A program made the translations under genes and the position numbers. From positions 1-64,000 of the forward strand of contig CAZIVP010000017.1 of NCBI GenBank assembly GCA_964542915.1: DNA of 64,000 nt. Direction: 5' to 3'. Numbering within the stretch: the stretch's first letter is position 1; each line of letters begins with the position of its first letter. Below the pieces are notes generated by a model that worked only from the letters and a program-made list of their open reading frames with translations, had not been told where the DNA came from and ran no database searches. This DNA comes from CAZIVP01 sp964542915. GTDB lineage: Bacteria; Calditrichota; Calditrichia; Calditrichales; Calditrichaceae. Positions 27,364-35,930 of this stretch are shown here, one piece after another.

Positions 27364-28365
27364 TTAAAAGTGGCTGTATCCCCGTCTAAAGGGTTTCACG
27401 ACCTCTCCTTTGCTTATATAGGTTATTTCGGGCCGTCCTTCTTTTATCCGGCCGATGGCATGGAGGGGACGCCCGAATTGTTGCCGGAATTGTTCGGCGA
27501 CGGAAGCGAATCGGGCGCGGTCGACCGTCAATAAGAGTGAATAATCTTCGCCGCCCGCCAGAGCCAGTTCCGTGATATTCCATCCGAGACGTTGTGCGTT
27601 TTCCTTTAACGCTTCGGAAACAGGAATGGCGTCCACGTCGAGCTCGGCGGCCATCCCCGAGCGATTGAGAATATGCATCAGATCCGATGAAACGCCGTCG
27701 GAAATATCGAGCATAGCATGCACGGCTTCGTTCGCCGCCAGCCACTGTCCCTCCGCCACTTTGGGGTAAGGCCGGTAGTGCTGCAAATAAAGGGCATCGG
27801 TCGAGGCATTGCGTTCCACATTGTTTAAAAGGCACTGCAGGCCTCCCGCGGAATCGCCAAGTACATCAGGAACGCAAACAATGTCGCCCTCCCGTGCGCC
27901 CGAACGACGCTTGACGCGGTTTGTTTCCATTGCGCCGATAACCGTCACGTTGATTACCATTGTACGTTCCGATTTTGTGGTGTCGCCGCCCAGAAGGGGC
28001 GTGTGCTCCGCTTCGGATAATTCGTGATAGCCGTCCATAAACGCCTCCACCCACGAGACGTCCATATCACCGGGCAAAGCGATGGAAAGAATGGAGCCTT
28101 CAGGTGAACCGCCCATGGCGGCGATGTCGCTTAAATTGACCGCGAGGGATTTAAAGCCCAGGTCATGGGCCGGGATTTTTTCGCGCAGAAAGTGAACGCC
28201 TTCGATCAAAAGGTCGCTGGTGAGCAGTTGAACCTGATGATCGTTCAAAGGTAAAATGGCGCAATCGTCGCCGATGCCGGTTTGATTTTCCCGCAACAAA
28301 TGTTCGAACCGCGGTGCGATGATCCGGTCGATCAAGCCGAACTCACCGATTTCCGAAAGTTTCAT
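27364..28365 (-). CDS. thiL: Thiamine-monophosphate kinase
   Basis: Phosphorylates thiamine monophosphate, the ThiE product, to TPP. EFGLIDRIIAP, GIGDDCAIL, LLTSDLLIEGVHFL, NLSDIAAMGGSPEG and LLGGDTTKSE are the PurM-like ATP and metal motifs. AMLDISDGVSSDLMHIL and LALAGGEDYSLLLTV come in the second half. About 333 residues. ATG 28365 has AAAGG seven bases upstream; a TTG at 28371 is less likely. Having both thiL and thiN means this cell can finish TPP from either imported thiamine or joined moieties. Confidence 0.94.
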   Translation of the reverse strand: MKLSEIGEFGLIDRIIAPRFEHLLRENQTGIGDDCAILPLNDHQVQLLTSDLLIEGVHFLREKIPAHDLGFKSLAVNLSDIAAMGGSPEGSILSIALPGDMDVSWVEAFMDGYHELSEAEHTPLLGGDTTKSERTMVINVTVIGAMETNRVKRRSGAREGDIVCVPDVLGDSAGGLQCLLNNVERNASTDALYLQHYRPYPKVAEGQWLAANEAVHAMLDISDGVSSDLMHILNRSGMAAELDVDAIPVSEALKENAQRLGWNITELALAGGEDYSLLLTVDRARFASVAEQFRQQFGRPLHAIGRIKEGRPEITYISKGEVVKPFRRGYSHF

Positions 28366-28423
28366 TGCCAAGCCTTTACTTTTTGTCGTTTTGTCTTACG
28401 CTTATCAAGCCGGGGGATAGGAA

Positions 28424-29074
28424 TCATTGATCCACAGCTTTAGCCTGTCGCACTCTTTCTTTAATTTGCCGGGCCGCTTCGGCCGGATCTTCGGCCGAGC
28501 AAATCCCGGAAACCACGGCGACTCCCTCAGCGCCTGCCCGAACCACGTCGCCGGCGTTGTGCGCTTTAATGCTTCCGATGCCGATCGCCCGATGGCGGGA
28601 GATTGCACAAATGGTTTTAACGCCTTCGAGACCCAGTTCCGTTTTGAGCTCGTCCTTAGTCGGCGTCCGGAACACGGGACTGATGGCGATGTAATCCGCA
28701 TCGTATTGATTGGCATCCTCCGCCTGCTTGTACGATTCGACGGAAAGGCCGATGATGGCCTTCTGGCCCAATAATTTGCGCGCCATTGGATACGGCATAT
28801 CGGACTGTCCGATATGAACGCCGTCGGCGCCGATGGCCAGCGCTACATCGATACGATCGTTGATCAGCAGCGGGACATGATAGCCGTGCAACAAGCGTTT
28901 GATTTGCAGCGCTTCTTCGATGAAGCGCCGGGTTTCCATGTTTTTTTCGCGCAACTGAACGATATCGACGCCGCCTTTGACCGCCTGTTCAACGACCCGT
29001 TCCAGCGGGCGGCCAAGCGACAGTTCACGATCGGTAACCAAATAGAGTTCGAGCTTAATGTTTTTTCGATCCAT
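28424..29074 (-). CDS. thiE: Thiamine-phosphate synthase
   Basis: Joins HMP-PP and thiazole phosphate to thiamine monophosphate. A TIM barrel of 216 residues with LYLVTDRELSLGRPL, VDIVQLREKNMETRRFIEEA, LLINDRIDVALAIGADGVHI, GQSDMPYPMARKLLG and ADYIAISPVFRTPTKDE, all ThiE signatures. IGSIKAHNAGDVVRAGAEGV is the phosphate-binding end. No strong ribosome site is seen before ATG 29074, which lies 108 bases after thiM. Confidence 0.94.
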   Translation of the reverse strand: MDRKNIKLELYLVTDRELSLGRPLERVVEQAVKGGVDIVQLREKNMETRRFIEEALQIKRLLHGYHVPLLINDRIDVALAIGADGVHIGQSDMPYPMARKLLGQKAIIGLSVESYKQAEDANQYDADYIAISPVFRTPTKDELKTELGLEGVKTICAISRHRAIGIGSIKAHNAGDVVRAGAEGVAVVSGICSAEDPAEAARQIKERVRQAKAVDQ

Positions 29075-29182
29075 AATATTTGACCGGATTTATCAGTGAA
29101 TGAGTGCATGATTGAATGATTGCAATGATGGGATATCGGCTTTATAGCCGGACAAAACGCCCATACTCCCTTCAAACCATAT

Positions 29183-29998
29183 TTAACCATTGCGTTCGAG
29201 CCTGGCCCGTTTGTTGATTTCGTTTTCACTGAGATGATACAAAGCGTCCAGAAAGGCGGTTTGAAAAGAACCGGGCGCACTGGCGTGTTCGGCGGCCATT
29301 TCACCGGCGACGCCCATAGCGATCATTCCGGACGCCGCCGCCCGGAACGGCTGGTTATCGACAGCGGAAAAGGCCCCGCTGATGGCCGTGGCCATGCAAC
29401 CGGTGCCGGTGATGCGCCCCATTAACGGCGAGCCGTTATGAACTTCCAGCACCTGTTCACCATCGTCGGAGACGATATAATCCACCTTTCCGCTGATAGC
29501 CACCGCGCAGCCGGTTTTGGCTGCGAATTCCTGTGCGGTTTCCAGAGCCGATTCCGCTGAAGCCGTGCTGTCTACGCCCTTGGTTTTCATTTCGCTCTGC
29601 GCCAAAGCCAGAATTTCGGAAGCGTTTCCGCGGACGATGCCGGGTTGGGCTTCGTGAATGATTTTTACCGCTGTGTCGGTTCGCAACCCTGTGGCGCCTG
29701 CGCCAACGGGATCCAGAATGACGGGCGTACCGTTTTGCCGGGCAGCCTTTCCGGCTAACAACATGGCTTCGATCCATTTTTCGCTGAGGGTGCCGATATT
29801 TAGCACCAGGGCCGATGCAATGCCGGCCATCTCTTCCGCTTCTTCCACGGCGTGCGCCATTACCGGTGATGCGCCCAGCGAAAGCAGGGCGTTGGCGGTC
29901 GTATTCATCACCACATAATTCGTGATGTTGTGTATGAGCGGCGTCTTTTCTCTGATTTCGTTAAGACTACGGGCGGTTACATTTGTAAAATCGTTCAT
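29183..29998 (-). CDS. thiM: Hydroxyethylthiazole kinase
   Basis: Phosphorylates the hydroxyethyl-thiazole moiety for salvage. PLIHNITNYVVMNTTANALL and GASPVMAHAVEEAEEMA open the ribokinase-like fold. PVILDPVGAGATGLRTD, IVRGNASEILALA and GRITGTGCMATAISGAF (with the catalytic cysteine of the GTGC motif) follow. 271 residues. GAGGGG lies ahead of the ATG. First gene after riboswitch 1. No thiC, thiG or other de novo genes are present here, so the locus is built for salvage, though such genes could lie elsewhere. Confidence 0.95.
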   Translation of the reverse strand: MNDFTNVTARSLNEIREKTPLIHNITNYVVMNTTANALLSLGASPVMAHAVEEAEEMAGIASALVLNIGTLSEKWIEAMLLAGKAARQNGTPVILDPVGAGATGLRTDTAVKIIHEAQPGIVRGNASEILALAQSEMKTKGVDSTASAESALETAQEFAAKTGCAVAISGKVDYIVSDDGEQVLEVHNGSPLMGRITGTGCMATAISGAFSAVDNQPFRAAASGMIAMGVAGEMAAEHASAPGSFQTAFLDALYHLSENEINKRARLERNG

Positions 29999-30087
29999 TG
30001 TATCCCCTCTTACGGTTTAATTGCATCCTTCTTCATCCCGTTATTACGCTTTTCGGATAGCGTGGGAATCGTGTTACCGTACCAAAT

Positions 30088-30134
30088 AAAAAAAGCCGTT
30101 TTCCCGTGCCCCGGCAGCACAGTAAAACGGCTTT
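30088..30134 (-). terminator. Terminator of the first TPP riboswitch
   Basis: Minus strand: AAAGCCGTTTT (30134-30124) pairs with AAAACGGCTTT (30102-30092), then seven T. The 5' arm AGCCGTTT is exactly complementary to AAACGGCT at the 3' strand of aptamer stem P1, giving an eight-pair antiterminator when TPP is absent. Confidence 0.9.
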
Positions 30135-30156
30135 CATACATTCATTCTCGTTGTAG

Positions 30157-30238
30157 CCGTTTCCCTGCGCTGCTATTAGGCAGATCAGGTTCAAGGGGTA
30201 TCATCTCAGCCCGGCCATAGCCTGAGCACCCCCAACGG
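30157..30238 (-). promoter_or_regulatory. TPP riboswitch 1 (ahead of thiM-thiE-thiL-thiD-tenA)
   Basis: Minus strand carries GGGGGTGCTCAGG, CCGGGCTGAGATGATACCCC, TTGAACCTGATCTGC and CTAATAGCAGCGCAGGGAAA, closed by P1 CCGTT/AACGG. All core THI-box positions are present. The intrinsic terminator lies about 23 bases on and thiM 160 bases on. Confidence 0.97.
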
Positions 30239-30245
30239 AGCAGTC

Positions 30246-30274
30246 AATATAATACGATCTCAAATATCTGTCAA
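30246..30274 (-). promoter_or_regulatory. Sigma-70 promoter of the thiamine operon
   Basis: TTGACA (30274-30269), a 17-base spacer and TATATT (30251-30246) on the minus strand. The predicted start, near 30239, coincides with the first base of the riboswitch. Confidence 0.85.
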
Positions 30275-30304
30275 ATAACGTCTGCGAAAACGGCTTCGCT
30301 ATGC

Positions 30305-30754
30305 TTACTTCTTCTTATTAATGGCTTCCTTGACGATTTTCAACTCTTTAAGTCGCGCCTCTATTTCGTCCTCCAGTTCATTAATCTGTTTTTGTAAATC
30401 CTGATGCTTGGAATTGTCCTCTTTTGTCTCGCTTTCCTTTTCCGAGTGTTCGCTGATCTTTTTTTGGGTCAGTTCAATCTGGTTTTCGATGTTTTTAATG
30501 CCGTCGAGTAATATCTGCATCGTTTCGTGTTTCTGCAATCCCTCAAAATTATTTTCAAGAAGAAATGGATACACGGTTGAACCCAGAAGTTCCAGCTTTT
30601 TCTGCCGCGCGTTTTGTAGCTGATACAAATGAAAGCGCAGGCGTGCGATCTTGCTGTATTCCTCGGCCACGTCGCGCACGTTCTGGGCATTGGTACGCAC
30701 CACACCGTAGCCGTCTTCCAGGACCTTTTTGAGTTTGTCTAAAATCTCGGTCAT
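30305..30754 (-). CDS. Coiled-coil protein of unknown function
   Basis: 149 residues, almost all charged helix. The middle part (about 40-85) contains a conserved-looking ARQKKLELLGSTVYPFLLEN block. Residues about 85-145 are heptad-rich (QIELTQKKISEHSEKE, then LQKQINELEDEIEARLKEL), ending in a lysine tail. No signal peptide or membrane segment. It ends 31 bases upstream of the thiamine promoter and is probably not part of that operon. I do not recognise a family. Confidence 0.65.
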   Translation of the reverse strand: MTEILDKLKKVLEDGYGVVRTNAQNVRDVAEEYSKIARLRFHLYQLQNARQKKLELLGSTVYPFLLENNFEGLQKHETMQILLDGIKNIENQIELTQKKISEHSEKESETKEDNSKHQDLQKQINELEDEIEARLKELKIVKEAINKKK

Positions 30755-31165
30755 AATATCTCCGTAATCTGCAGTTTTACCGTCATAGGTACACAGCGCT
30801 TTGCAATTAACAATGCATAAAACTCACAAAAAAAGGCGATAAAATCAAATCTTTGTCTTACAACACACTGTTGGTGGATGTTACGTCTCATAAAGAGCAG
30901 AGTTTCGTTCTCTACCATATACACCCTGAATGCCGGTAATTAACCGCCTCGCAAGGCTTCAACGCCGGGAGGCGTCGCCGGGTGGTTTGTGAAATACATT
31001 TTTGGTTCAACTGAAATCACAAATTTGGTTCTAAAAAAAATTATCCGGCCATTCCTCTAAATAATTCTTTGCTTTGTTCGAGTTATAGTTGATCTATCAA
31101 AAGTACGGCAAAACATTAACAAGAAGGATTTTGGCAAGTCCAATCAACAAAAAAGGAGAAGCATC
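30755..31165. other. 411-base divergent intergenic region
   Basis: Between the minus-strand coiled-coil gene and the plus-strand secreted CARDB protein. It has no ORF of note and no tRNA or riboswitch. A GC-rich stretch near 30950-30990 could form weak stems. No convincing promoter was found. Confidence 0.5.
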
Positions 31166-33439
31166 ATGCAACGTTTTTTAATTGTTTTTATCTTACTTTC
31201 TTTCATCTGCGTTATGGCGCAACAACAAACTGGAGGTTTTGGGAACAGGGAAAATACGGGTCCGGTTATCTTATCTTCCGAAGCCAAACAGAGTGATCTT
31301 AAAATAGAGGAGGGGTTCGTTTATAGTACAACGACGTTTACCTTTGACGATCTTGTGGTGTTCAGTTATTTCGATCAATCCAAATTTGTCGTTTTCGATA
31401 ATACCGGCACGGCCGTGGACAGTGTGGTTCTGAATAAAGACGATTTCTATACCTTTCGACCCGGATCGGGCACTTATCGAATCGATTGCAACAATTCGTT
31501 TACGCTTCTGATCGGCGACCCCATCAGCCGCAGCGTTATGGGCTTTTTTGCCGTGGATGAATCGGGCAGCCCCCTTTCGACGCACATCAATACCTATATG
31601 CCCGCTGAGGATTGGGGCGAAGAGCGATTGGTCGTGTTCGCTTACGAAAACGGCACCGAGGTGTTTGTGCGCAACCTGTCGGATTCCAGCACAGTGGCAG
31701 CCGGCGTCCTGGATCGAGGCGAACATATGGAGATCACGAACGTAACGAGTACATTTATCGGCGTAAAGGCCTCGAAGCCGGTTTCGGTGTTGAGCTACGC
31801 CGACCAGGGATATTATGTGCCGGCTGATAACGGGTCGTTTGCGGGTACGAAGTTTTACGGATTTTCGGGCTACATCGGGAGCTGGACCAACGGCGTTGTG
31901 GTTACCGCTTACGAAGAAGGCACCTCGTGCCTGATTCTGAATTCGGAGACGGGCGACACGCTCCTGACCGACAGCCTGGATTACGGCGAAACCGCCGCCC
32001 TGGAAGTAAATGAAAATCTCTACTGGGAGGTACAGACGAATAAAAAGGTGACCGTGAACAATACACCGTACGCCGGCTGGTCCAACCAGTACTACCACCT
32101 GGTGAGGCAAATGGACGCCAGTGGCGAGGGCATCGGCAAACACTTCCTGGCACCCTGCATCCCGGGCGACTTTGATCTCTATTCGTTCGGCGATAATAAC
32201 GCGGTTACCATCGTCGATTTGAGTACCAACGATACCACCGCCCAGCTCATGCTGAACAAGGGCGAACACTATCATTTATCGCCTTCAAAAACCGTTTACG
32301 AAGTAAAGGGTTCGGAAAACCTCTCCATCATCACATCCTGGGGCGGTTCGTACGGCGCGGATTTTGTGGCGCTGGATTTTGCGGTCGAACTGCCGGATTT
32401 GGCGATTTCGGCGATCGACATCGATTTCGACCCCGATTCCGTGAGCACCACGCCGGGCACGCCGTTTACGATTAACGCCACCGTTCACAACTACGGATTT
32501 AAAACAGCCAAAAACGTCACCTTACAATTTTACGACGGCGAACCGAGCGCCAACAATAACATCAGTTCCGTATTCACGGTGGATTCCATACCGGCGGGCG
32601 GCGAAGAAACTCTGTCGGTCAACTGGGAGACGCCAAGTTATCCCGAGTATCACGCTGTGTACGTGACCGTCGATCAGAGGAATACCGTTGTGGAATCCAA
32701 CGAATCCAATAATGTGGCGTCGCGCTTTTTAATACCGAACGATGATTTGCTGCCGCCGCTTTCCACGGTGGTTAACGCGCCTTCCAAAGTAACGTATAAC
32801 GGCGACAGCCTCTCGTTTGATGCATTCACACTCGAGACCGAAATATTCAATAACGGCGATGTCGATGCGACCAACGCCTTTGCTGAATTGCATCTGCCGC
32901 CGGAATGGTCGCTGATGGATATGGCGGATAGCTCCCAAACCTTCGGCGATATTCCGACCCGGACGACCGTCAAACACAGCTGGAAGGTTTATATTGAATC
33001 CATGCCGCAATCGTCCATGGCCAAAGTGTCGAACCAGGATGATACCGAAGCCTATTTTTATTCCATAACCGTGGGAGCGGACAACGCCGAGATCAAAGAA
33101 GTGGAACGGATGCTGCTCTTCGAGGACAGCACGGCAGTCGGCATCGATGACGCCTTTACGGAACAAATGCCGTCCGATTTTTCGATCTCGCAGAACTATC
33201 CCAATCCGTTCAATCCCACAACCCGCATCGATTACCGTTTACACAAAGCGGGCCAGGTGCGTTTGGACGTCTATGACGTGAACGGTCGCCGCGTGGCGGA
33301 ATTAACCAATGCGCGCCGGACCGCCGGCTACCACAGCGTCACTTTTAAAGGCGACGATCTGAGCAGCGGCGTCTATTTTGTGCGCTTCAACGTTAACGGT
33401 AAGGATATTTCCGTAATTCGCATGACGCTGATCAAATAA
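31166..33439 (+). CDS. Secreted protein with CARDB domain and C-terminal sorting tail
   Basis: 757 residues. A signal peptide (1-18, ending VMAQ) is followed by about 400 residues of repeated beta sandwich (FVYSTTTFTFDDLVVFSYF; LSYADQGYYVPADNG) resembling the IgGFc-binding-like N-terminal regions of secreted FCB proteins. A CARDB adhesion-like domain spans about 412-530 (PDLAISAIDIDFDPDS; VNWETPSYPEYHAVYVTVD; NTVVESNESNN). A second NEW3-like beta domain follows. The last 85 residues are the sorting tail (SQNYPNPFNPTTRIDYRL, LDVYDVNGRRVAEL, SGVYFVRFNVNG). AAAAGGAGAAG precedes the start. Likely exported and attached at the surface; ligand unknown. Confidence 0.82.
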   Translation: MQRFLIVFILLSFICVMAQQQTGGFGNRENTGPVILSSEAKQSDLKIEEGFVYSTTTFTFDDLVVFSYFDQSKFVVFDNTGTAVDSVVLNKDDFYTFRPGSGTYRIDCNNSFTLLIGDPISRSVMGFFAVDESGSPLSTHINTYMPAEDWGEERLVVFAYENGTEVFVRNLSDSSTVAAGVLDRGEHMEITNVTSTFIGVKASKPVSVLSYADQGYYVPADNGSFAGTKFYGFSGYIGSWTNGVVVTAYEEGTSCLILNSETGDTLLTDSLDYGETAALEVNENLYWEVQTNKKVTVNNTPYAGWSNQYYHLVRQMDASGEGIGKHFLAPCIPGDFDLYSFGDNNAVTIVDLSTNDTTAQLMLNKGEHYHLSPSKTVYEVKGSENLSIITSWGGSYGADFVALDFAVELPDLAISAIDIDFDPDSVSTTPGTPFTINATVHNYGFKTAKNVTLQFYDGEPSANNNISSVFTVDSIPAGGEETLSVNWETPSYPEYHAVYVTVDQRNTVVESNESNNVASRFLIPNDDLLPPLSTVVNAPSKVTYNGDSLSFDAFTLETEIFNNGDVDATNAFAELHLPPEWSLMDMADSSQTFGDIPTRTTVKHSWKVYIESMPQSSMAKVSNQDDTEAYFYSITVGADNAEIKEVERMLLFEDSTAVGIDDAFTEQMPSDFSISQNYPNPFNPTTRIDYRLHKAGQVRLDVYDVNGRRVAELTNARRTAGYHSVTFKGDDLSSGVYFVRFNVNGKDISVIRMTLIK

Positions 33440-33478
33440 CGGCGTCGCAAACACCGGATCATATTACTGAATCGAAGA

Positions 33479-33511
33479 CCCGCCTGCGCCGGACCGCAGG
33501 CGGGTTTTTTT
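33479..33511 (+). terminator. Rho-independent terminator after the CARDB protein
   Basis: CCCGCCTGCG (33479-33488) pairs with CGCAGGCGGG (33495-33504), a ten-base GC-rich stem with a six-base loop, followed by seven T. Confidence 0.92.
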
Positions 33512-33766
33512 ATGGCTGCGTTCGCGCACGCCCCACCTTTGCATCCCTATCCACTTAGTAAGGAGAGAGGTCTGTCGCGATACGTACATTCAAATTTTGG
33601 TTTGGTGAATTCGGGTTGTTAATAACCGACGCCGGGTTCCGGTATTAAATGTATTGTGTAGCGTATCGGGGCGGGCTGTAAACGCAGGCGGGCAAAACAA
33701 GTTGGGCGGCTGGCATACACACGTCAGTTTTGAAATCGAAATACGACGTTTTTCGTAACCGTGCTG

Positions 33767-34159
33767 TTAGCGGTTCTGGTTGATATACCAGGGACCCATG
33801 GCCGGCAAATTGACCGCTATGGGCTTCCCGCCGGGATCGGCCTCGTTGCATAGCGGTTGATAGTGATCGTACAGATATTTGCAGATGCCGTCCCGTTTGC
33901 TGCGATGTGTTACGGCGGCGTATTCGAAACCGCAGACGTTATCGTTGATCGCTTTTTTGATGCAATGGTTGGGCTCCTCATCCGATAGATGGCCAAGCAA
34001 AGCCGTTTGCAGATTGGGGGTACTTCCGGCGTAGAAACACTGCCAGTTGTCGTGATCGATATAAAGCCACAGCAAATAAACGCCGGGCTCGTTGGGCACG
34101 TACTCCTGTACTTCCGTATTCGTGTAGATGCGATTAAACCATGACCAGTGAATGTGCAT
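33767..34159 (-). CDS. GIY-YIG-like protein lacking the usual catalytic residues
   Basis: 130 residues. NEPGVYLLWLYIDHDN and CFYAGSTPNLQTALLGHLS correspond to the GIY and YIG strands. NHCIKKAINDNVCGFEYAAV and YLYDHYQPLCNE follow in the order of small GIY-YIG proteins. The arginine normally found after the YIG strand (as in NLxxRLxxHL) is leucine/alanine here. The glutamate of the later helix is not in place either. Cleavage is therefore doubtful. AGGAGA precedes the ATG. First gene of the accessory stretch; no partner is evident. Confidence 0.7.
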   Translation of the reverse strand: MHIHWSWFNRIYTNTEVQEYVPNEPGVYLLWLYIDHDNWQCFYAGSTPNLQTALLGHLSDEEPNHCIKKAINDNVCGFEYAAVTHRSKRDGICKYLYDHYQPLCNEADPGGKPIAVNLPAMGPWYINQNR

Positions 34160-34628
34160 ACCGTATGCTCTCCTGCTAAGTTTGACCCTCGCAACGCTGA
34201 TTAAAGTGAAATGCGCCTGCCGGTCGGGCGTAGCTGAACAAACGCCTTTTAAACGTACACCGCCCCGCAGACCGTTTTACTCTCTATATATAAAGTCGTA
34301 TAAGGAGGGCAAAAAGTCACACGGGCCGGAATTTTTTTTCGAAACAGGCAAGGCGGTGCATGGGAACGCGGTGGATCACTGATTGCAATACAGCGCTACG
34401 GTGTGCGGCGCGGAGCGGTTTGAGCTGATGATATGTTGAAAGGCATTAAGCACCGGGAACACAGAGTGCCCCCGGGAAAAAAGGTTAAGCGGGTGGTGAG
34501 GGTATACGGATACAGTGTGATGGGAATTCAGGGCGGATTGGGGATGAGTTCATATTTAAAAGGCAGAAGTTCGGGGCAAAAGCATTGTTCCACCCTCGCC
34601 GGGCCTTAAACTATTTGAAGGCTTCATT

Positions 34629-34690
34629 TTAATTCTTGAAATTGCCGATCGGTTCAATTTTTATATTCTCTATCATGCCGCCTTTATTAA
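34629..34690 (-). pseudogene. Possible 3' remnant of a lost gene
   Basis: Minus-strand frame reads GGMIENIKIEPIGNFKN followed by TAA, with normal-looking codon use, but cannot be extended upstream as a gene. Too short to assign. Confidence 0.3.
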
Positions 34691-34702
34691 TAACAGAATG
34701 TG

Positions 34703-34777
34703 TTATCGCGCTTCGGCTTTGGATTTGATGACATTGAGCATTTCTTTCAGTGCTTCGTCTTTATCGGGATCGGTATA
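34703..34777 (-). pseudogene. Possible 3' remnant of a lost gene
   Basis: Minus-strand frame reads RYTDPDKDEALKEMLNVIKS, then KAEAR and TAA. A TGA lies just upstream in this frame, while a neighbouring frame continues, as after a frameshift. It follows the Mrr gene on the same strand. Function unknown. Confidence 0.35.
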
Positions 34778-34856
34778 ACGTCAGCCATCACCGGCGTGGT
34801 GTGTAGTGGCAGCGGAACTCCACGTTCGAGTGCATGGTTTTGTTCTCATTTAGTTC

Positions 34857-35771
34857 TCAATTATCCGTAAAGTAATCGGAGTCAAGTCTTTTCAATTCAT
34901 AAACGGCGTCAGTTGACACTCCCACATTGTGATCGATCATCAGTTGGGAAAGTTGCTGTCCATCAATCAGAATTATTTTACTGTCAATAGAAGATACGTA
35001 TTCATGCGCTCCGTTAGAAAAGTCCGACGTAGTAATAAAAATACCTTTTCGTGCTCGTTTGCCTTGCAGTGCACCTGCAAACTTCTGGATCTCAGGCCTT
35101 GATACGCTATTCTCCCACTTTTTCGCCTGAATATAAATAATATCGAGCCCTAAGCGGTCTTCCTTGATGATCCCATCTATACCTTCGTCCCCACTACGAC
35201 CAATGGCTTTCCCGGCGTCTTGTCTTGAACCACCATAACCCATTTTGACAAGAACTTCTACGACTACCTTCTCAAAAAAGATGGGGGACGAGGATTTCAG
35301 CTGCGTAAGGAGGTCGTTGGCAAGATTGTCACGCAGTATCTGATACGCTTCTTCAAGTTGCTCCGCAGGCGTCTGGCTTTCCTTCTCATCTGATATGTCG
35401 ACTTCGCTTTGTTGCTGACTCTTTTTAGTCCTACCCCGGGCCTCCATGTATTCTGGAAACTGCCGGAGGAATTTCAAATTGATTTGTGGTGGGGGCTCTT
35501 TTAATACTTCCTGTCCACGGTGAGTGATCCGGAACACGCCCCGCCGAGTGTTTTCAATGATTCCAGCCATTTTCATGTGGGCGCGCGCCCAGGCAACCCT
35601 ATTGTCGAAGGTGCGTTGTTGCCCACTGGGAAGTAGTTGTTTCTGATCTTCCTCTGACAACTCAAATTCGCTTGCGAGAGCTTCCAAAGCTTCGCGATTT
35701 GTGTGTTCCTCTCCATCTGCACAGAACTGCAAGAGCGGAAGCATTATGCTTTGGAAATCTGGTATCGCCAT
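34857..35771 (-). CDS. Mrr-type restriction endonuclease (type IV)
   Basis: 304 residues. An N-terminal winged-helix Mrr_N domain (about 8-95, LPLLQFCADGEEHTNREALE, then AWARAHMKMAGIIENTRRGV) precedes a charged linker. The C-terminal Mrr catalytic domain (about 160-280) has the PD-(D/E)xK-type core E167, D199 in GDEGIDGII, and Q215-A-K217 in IIYIQAKKW. Such enzymes usually cut methylated DNA. AAAGGA lies ahead of the ATG. The wHTH/PIN-like gene lies 160 bases upstream on the same strand. No methylase is adjacent, in line with a modification-dependent enzyme. Confidence 0.92.
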   Translation of the reverse strand: MAIPDFQSIMLPLLQFCADGEEHTNREALEALASEFELSEEDQKQLLPSGQQRTFDNRVAWARAHMKMAGIIENTRRGVFRITHRGQEVLKEPPPQINLKFLRQFPEYMEARGRTKKSQQQSEVDISDEKESQTPAEQLEEAYQILRDNLANDLLTQLKSSSPIFFEKVVVEVLVKMGYGGSRQDAGKAIGRSGDEGIDGIIKEDRLGLDIIYIQAKKWENSVSRPEIQKFAGALQGKRARKGIFITTSDFSNGAHEYVSSIDSKIILIDGQQLSQLMIDHNVGVSTDAVYELKRLDSDYFTDN

Positions 35772-35930
35772 TTCAGGTTATCCTTTCATGCGAACGGGAC
35801 GGCTCACTGGCAGCAGGTGACAGGGCACCTCACTTAAAAAACAAAAATAAACTGCGAAGAAGCTCAATACCAACCCAGAGAACCGGAGCCCTGCTGTCCA
35901 GTGAAGCCTTTTATTATGCATCTTTTACTC

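Larger units (their letters stand above)
34160..34856. other. 697-base non-coding stretch with decayed coding remnants
   Basis: No intact gene. It contains stop-terminated coding-like tails on the minus strand (listed separately) and a degenerate hairpin near 34450-34480. The composition and scraps suggest an old insertion boundary next to the Mrr gene. Confidence 0.5.

Noticed and set aside
31271..32275. 334-codon minus-strand ORF inside the CARDB protein gene
   Set aside because: Antisense to a well-supported secreted protein with signal peptide and sorting tail; no ribosome site or motif.
34160..34856. CRISPR-like or insertion-sequence content in the gap left of the Mrr gene
   Set aside because: No regularly spaced direct repeats, no terminal inverted repeats and no transposase frame could be found.
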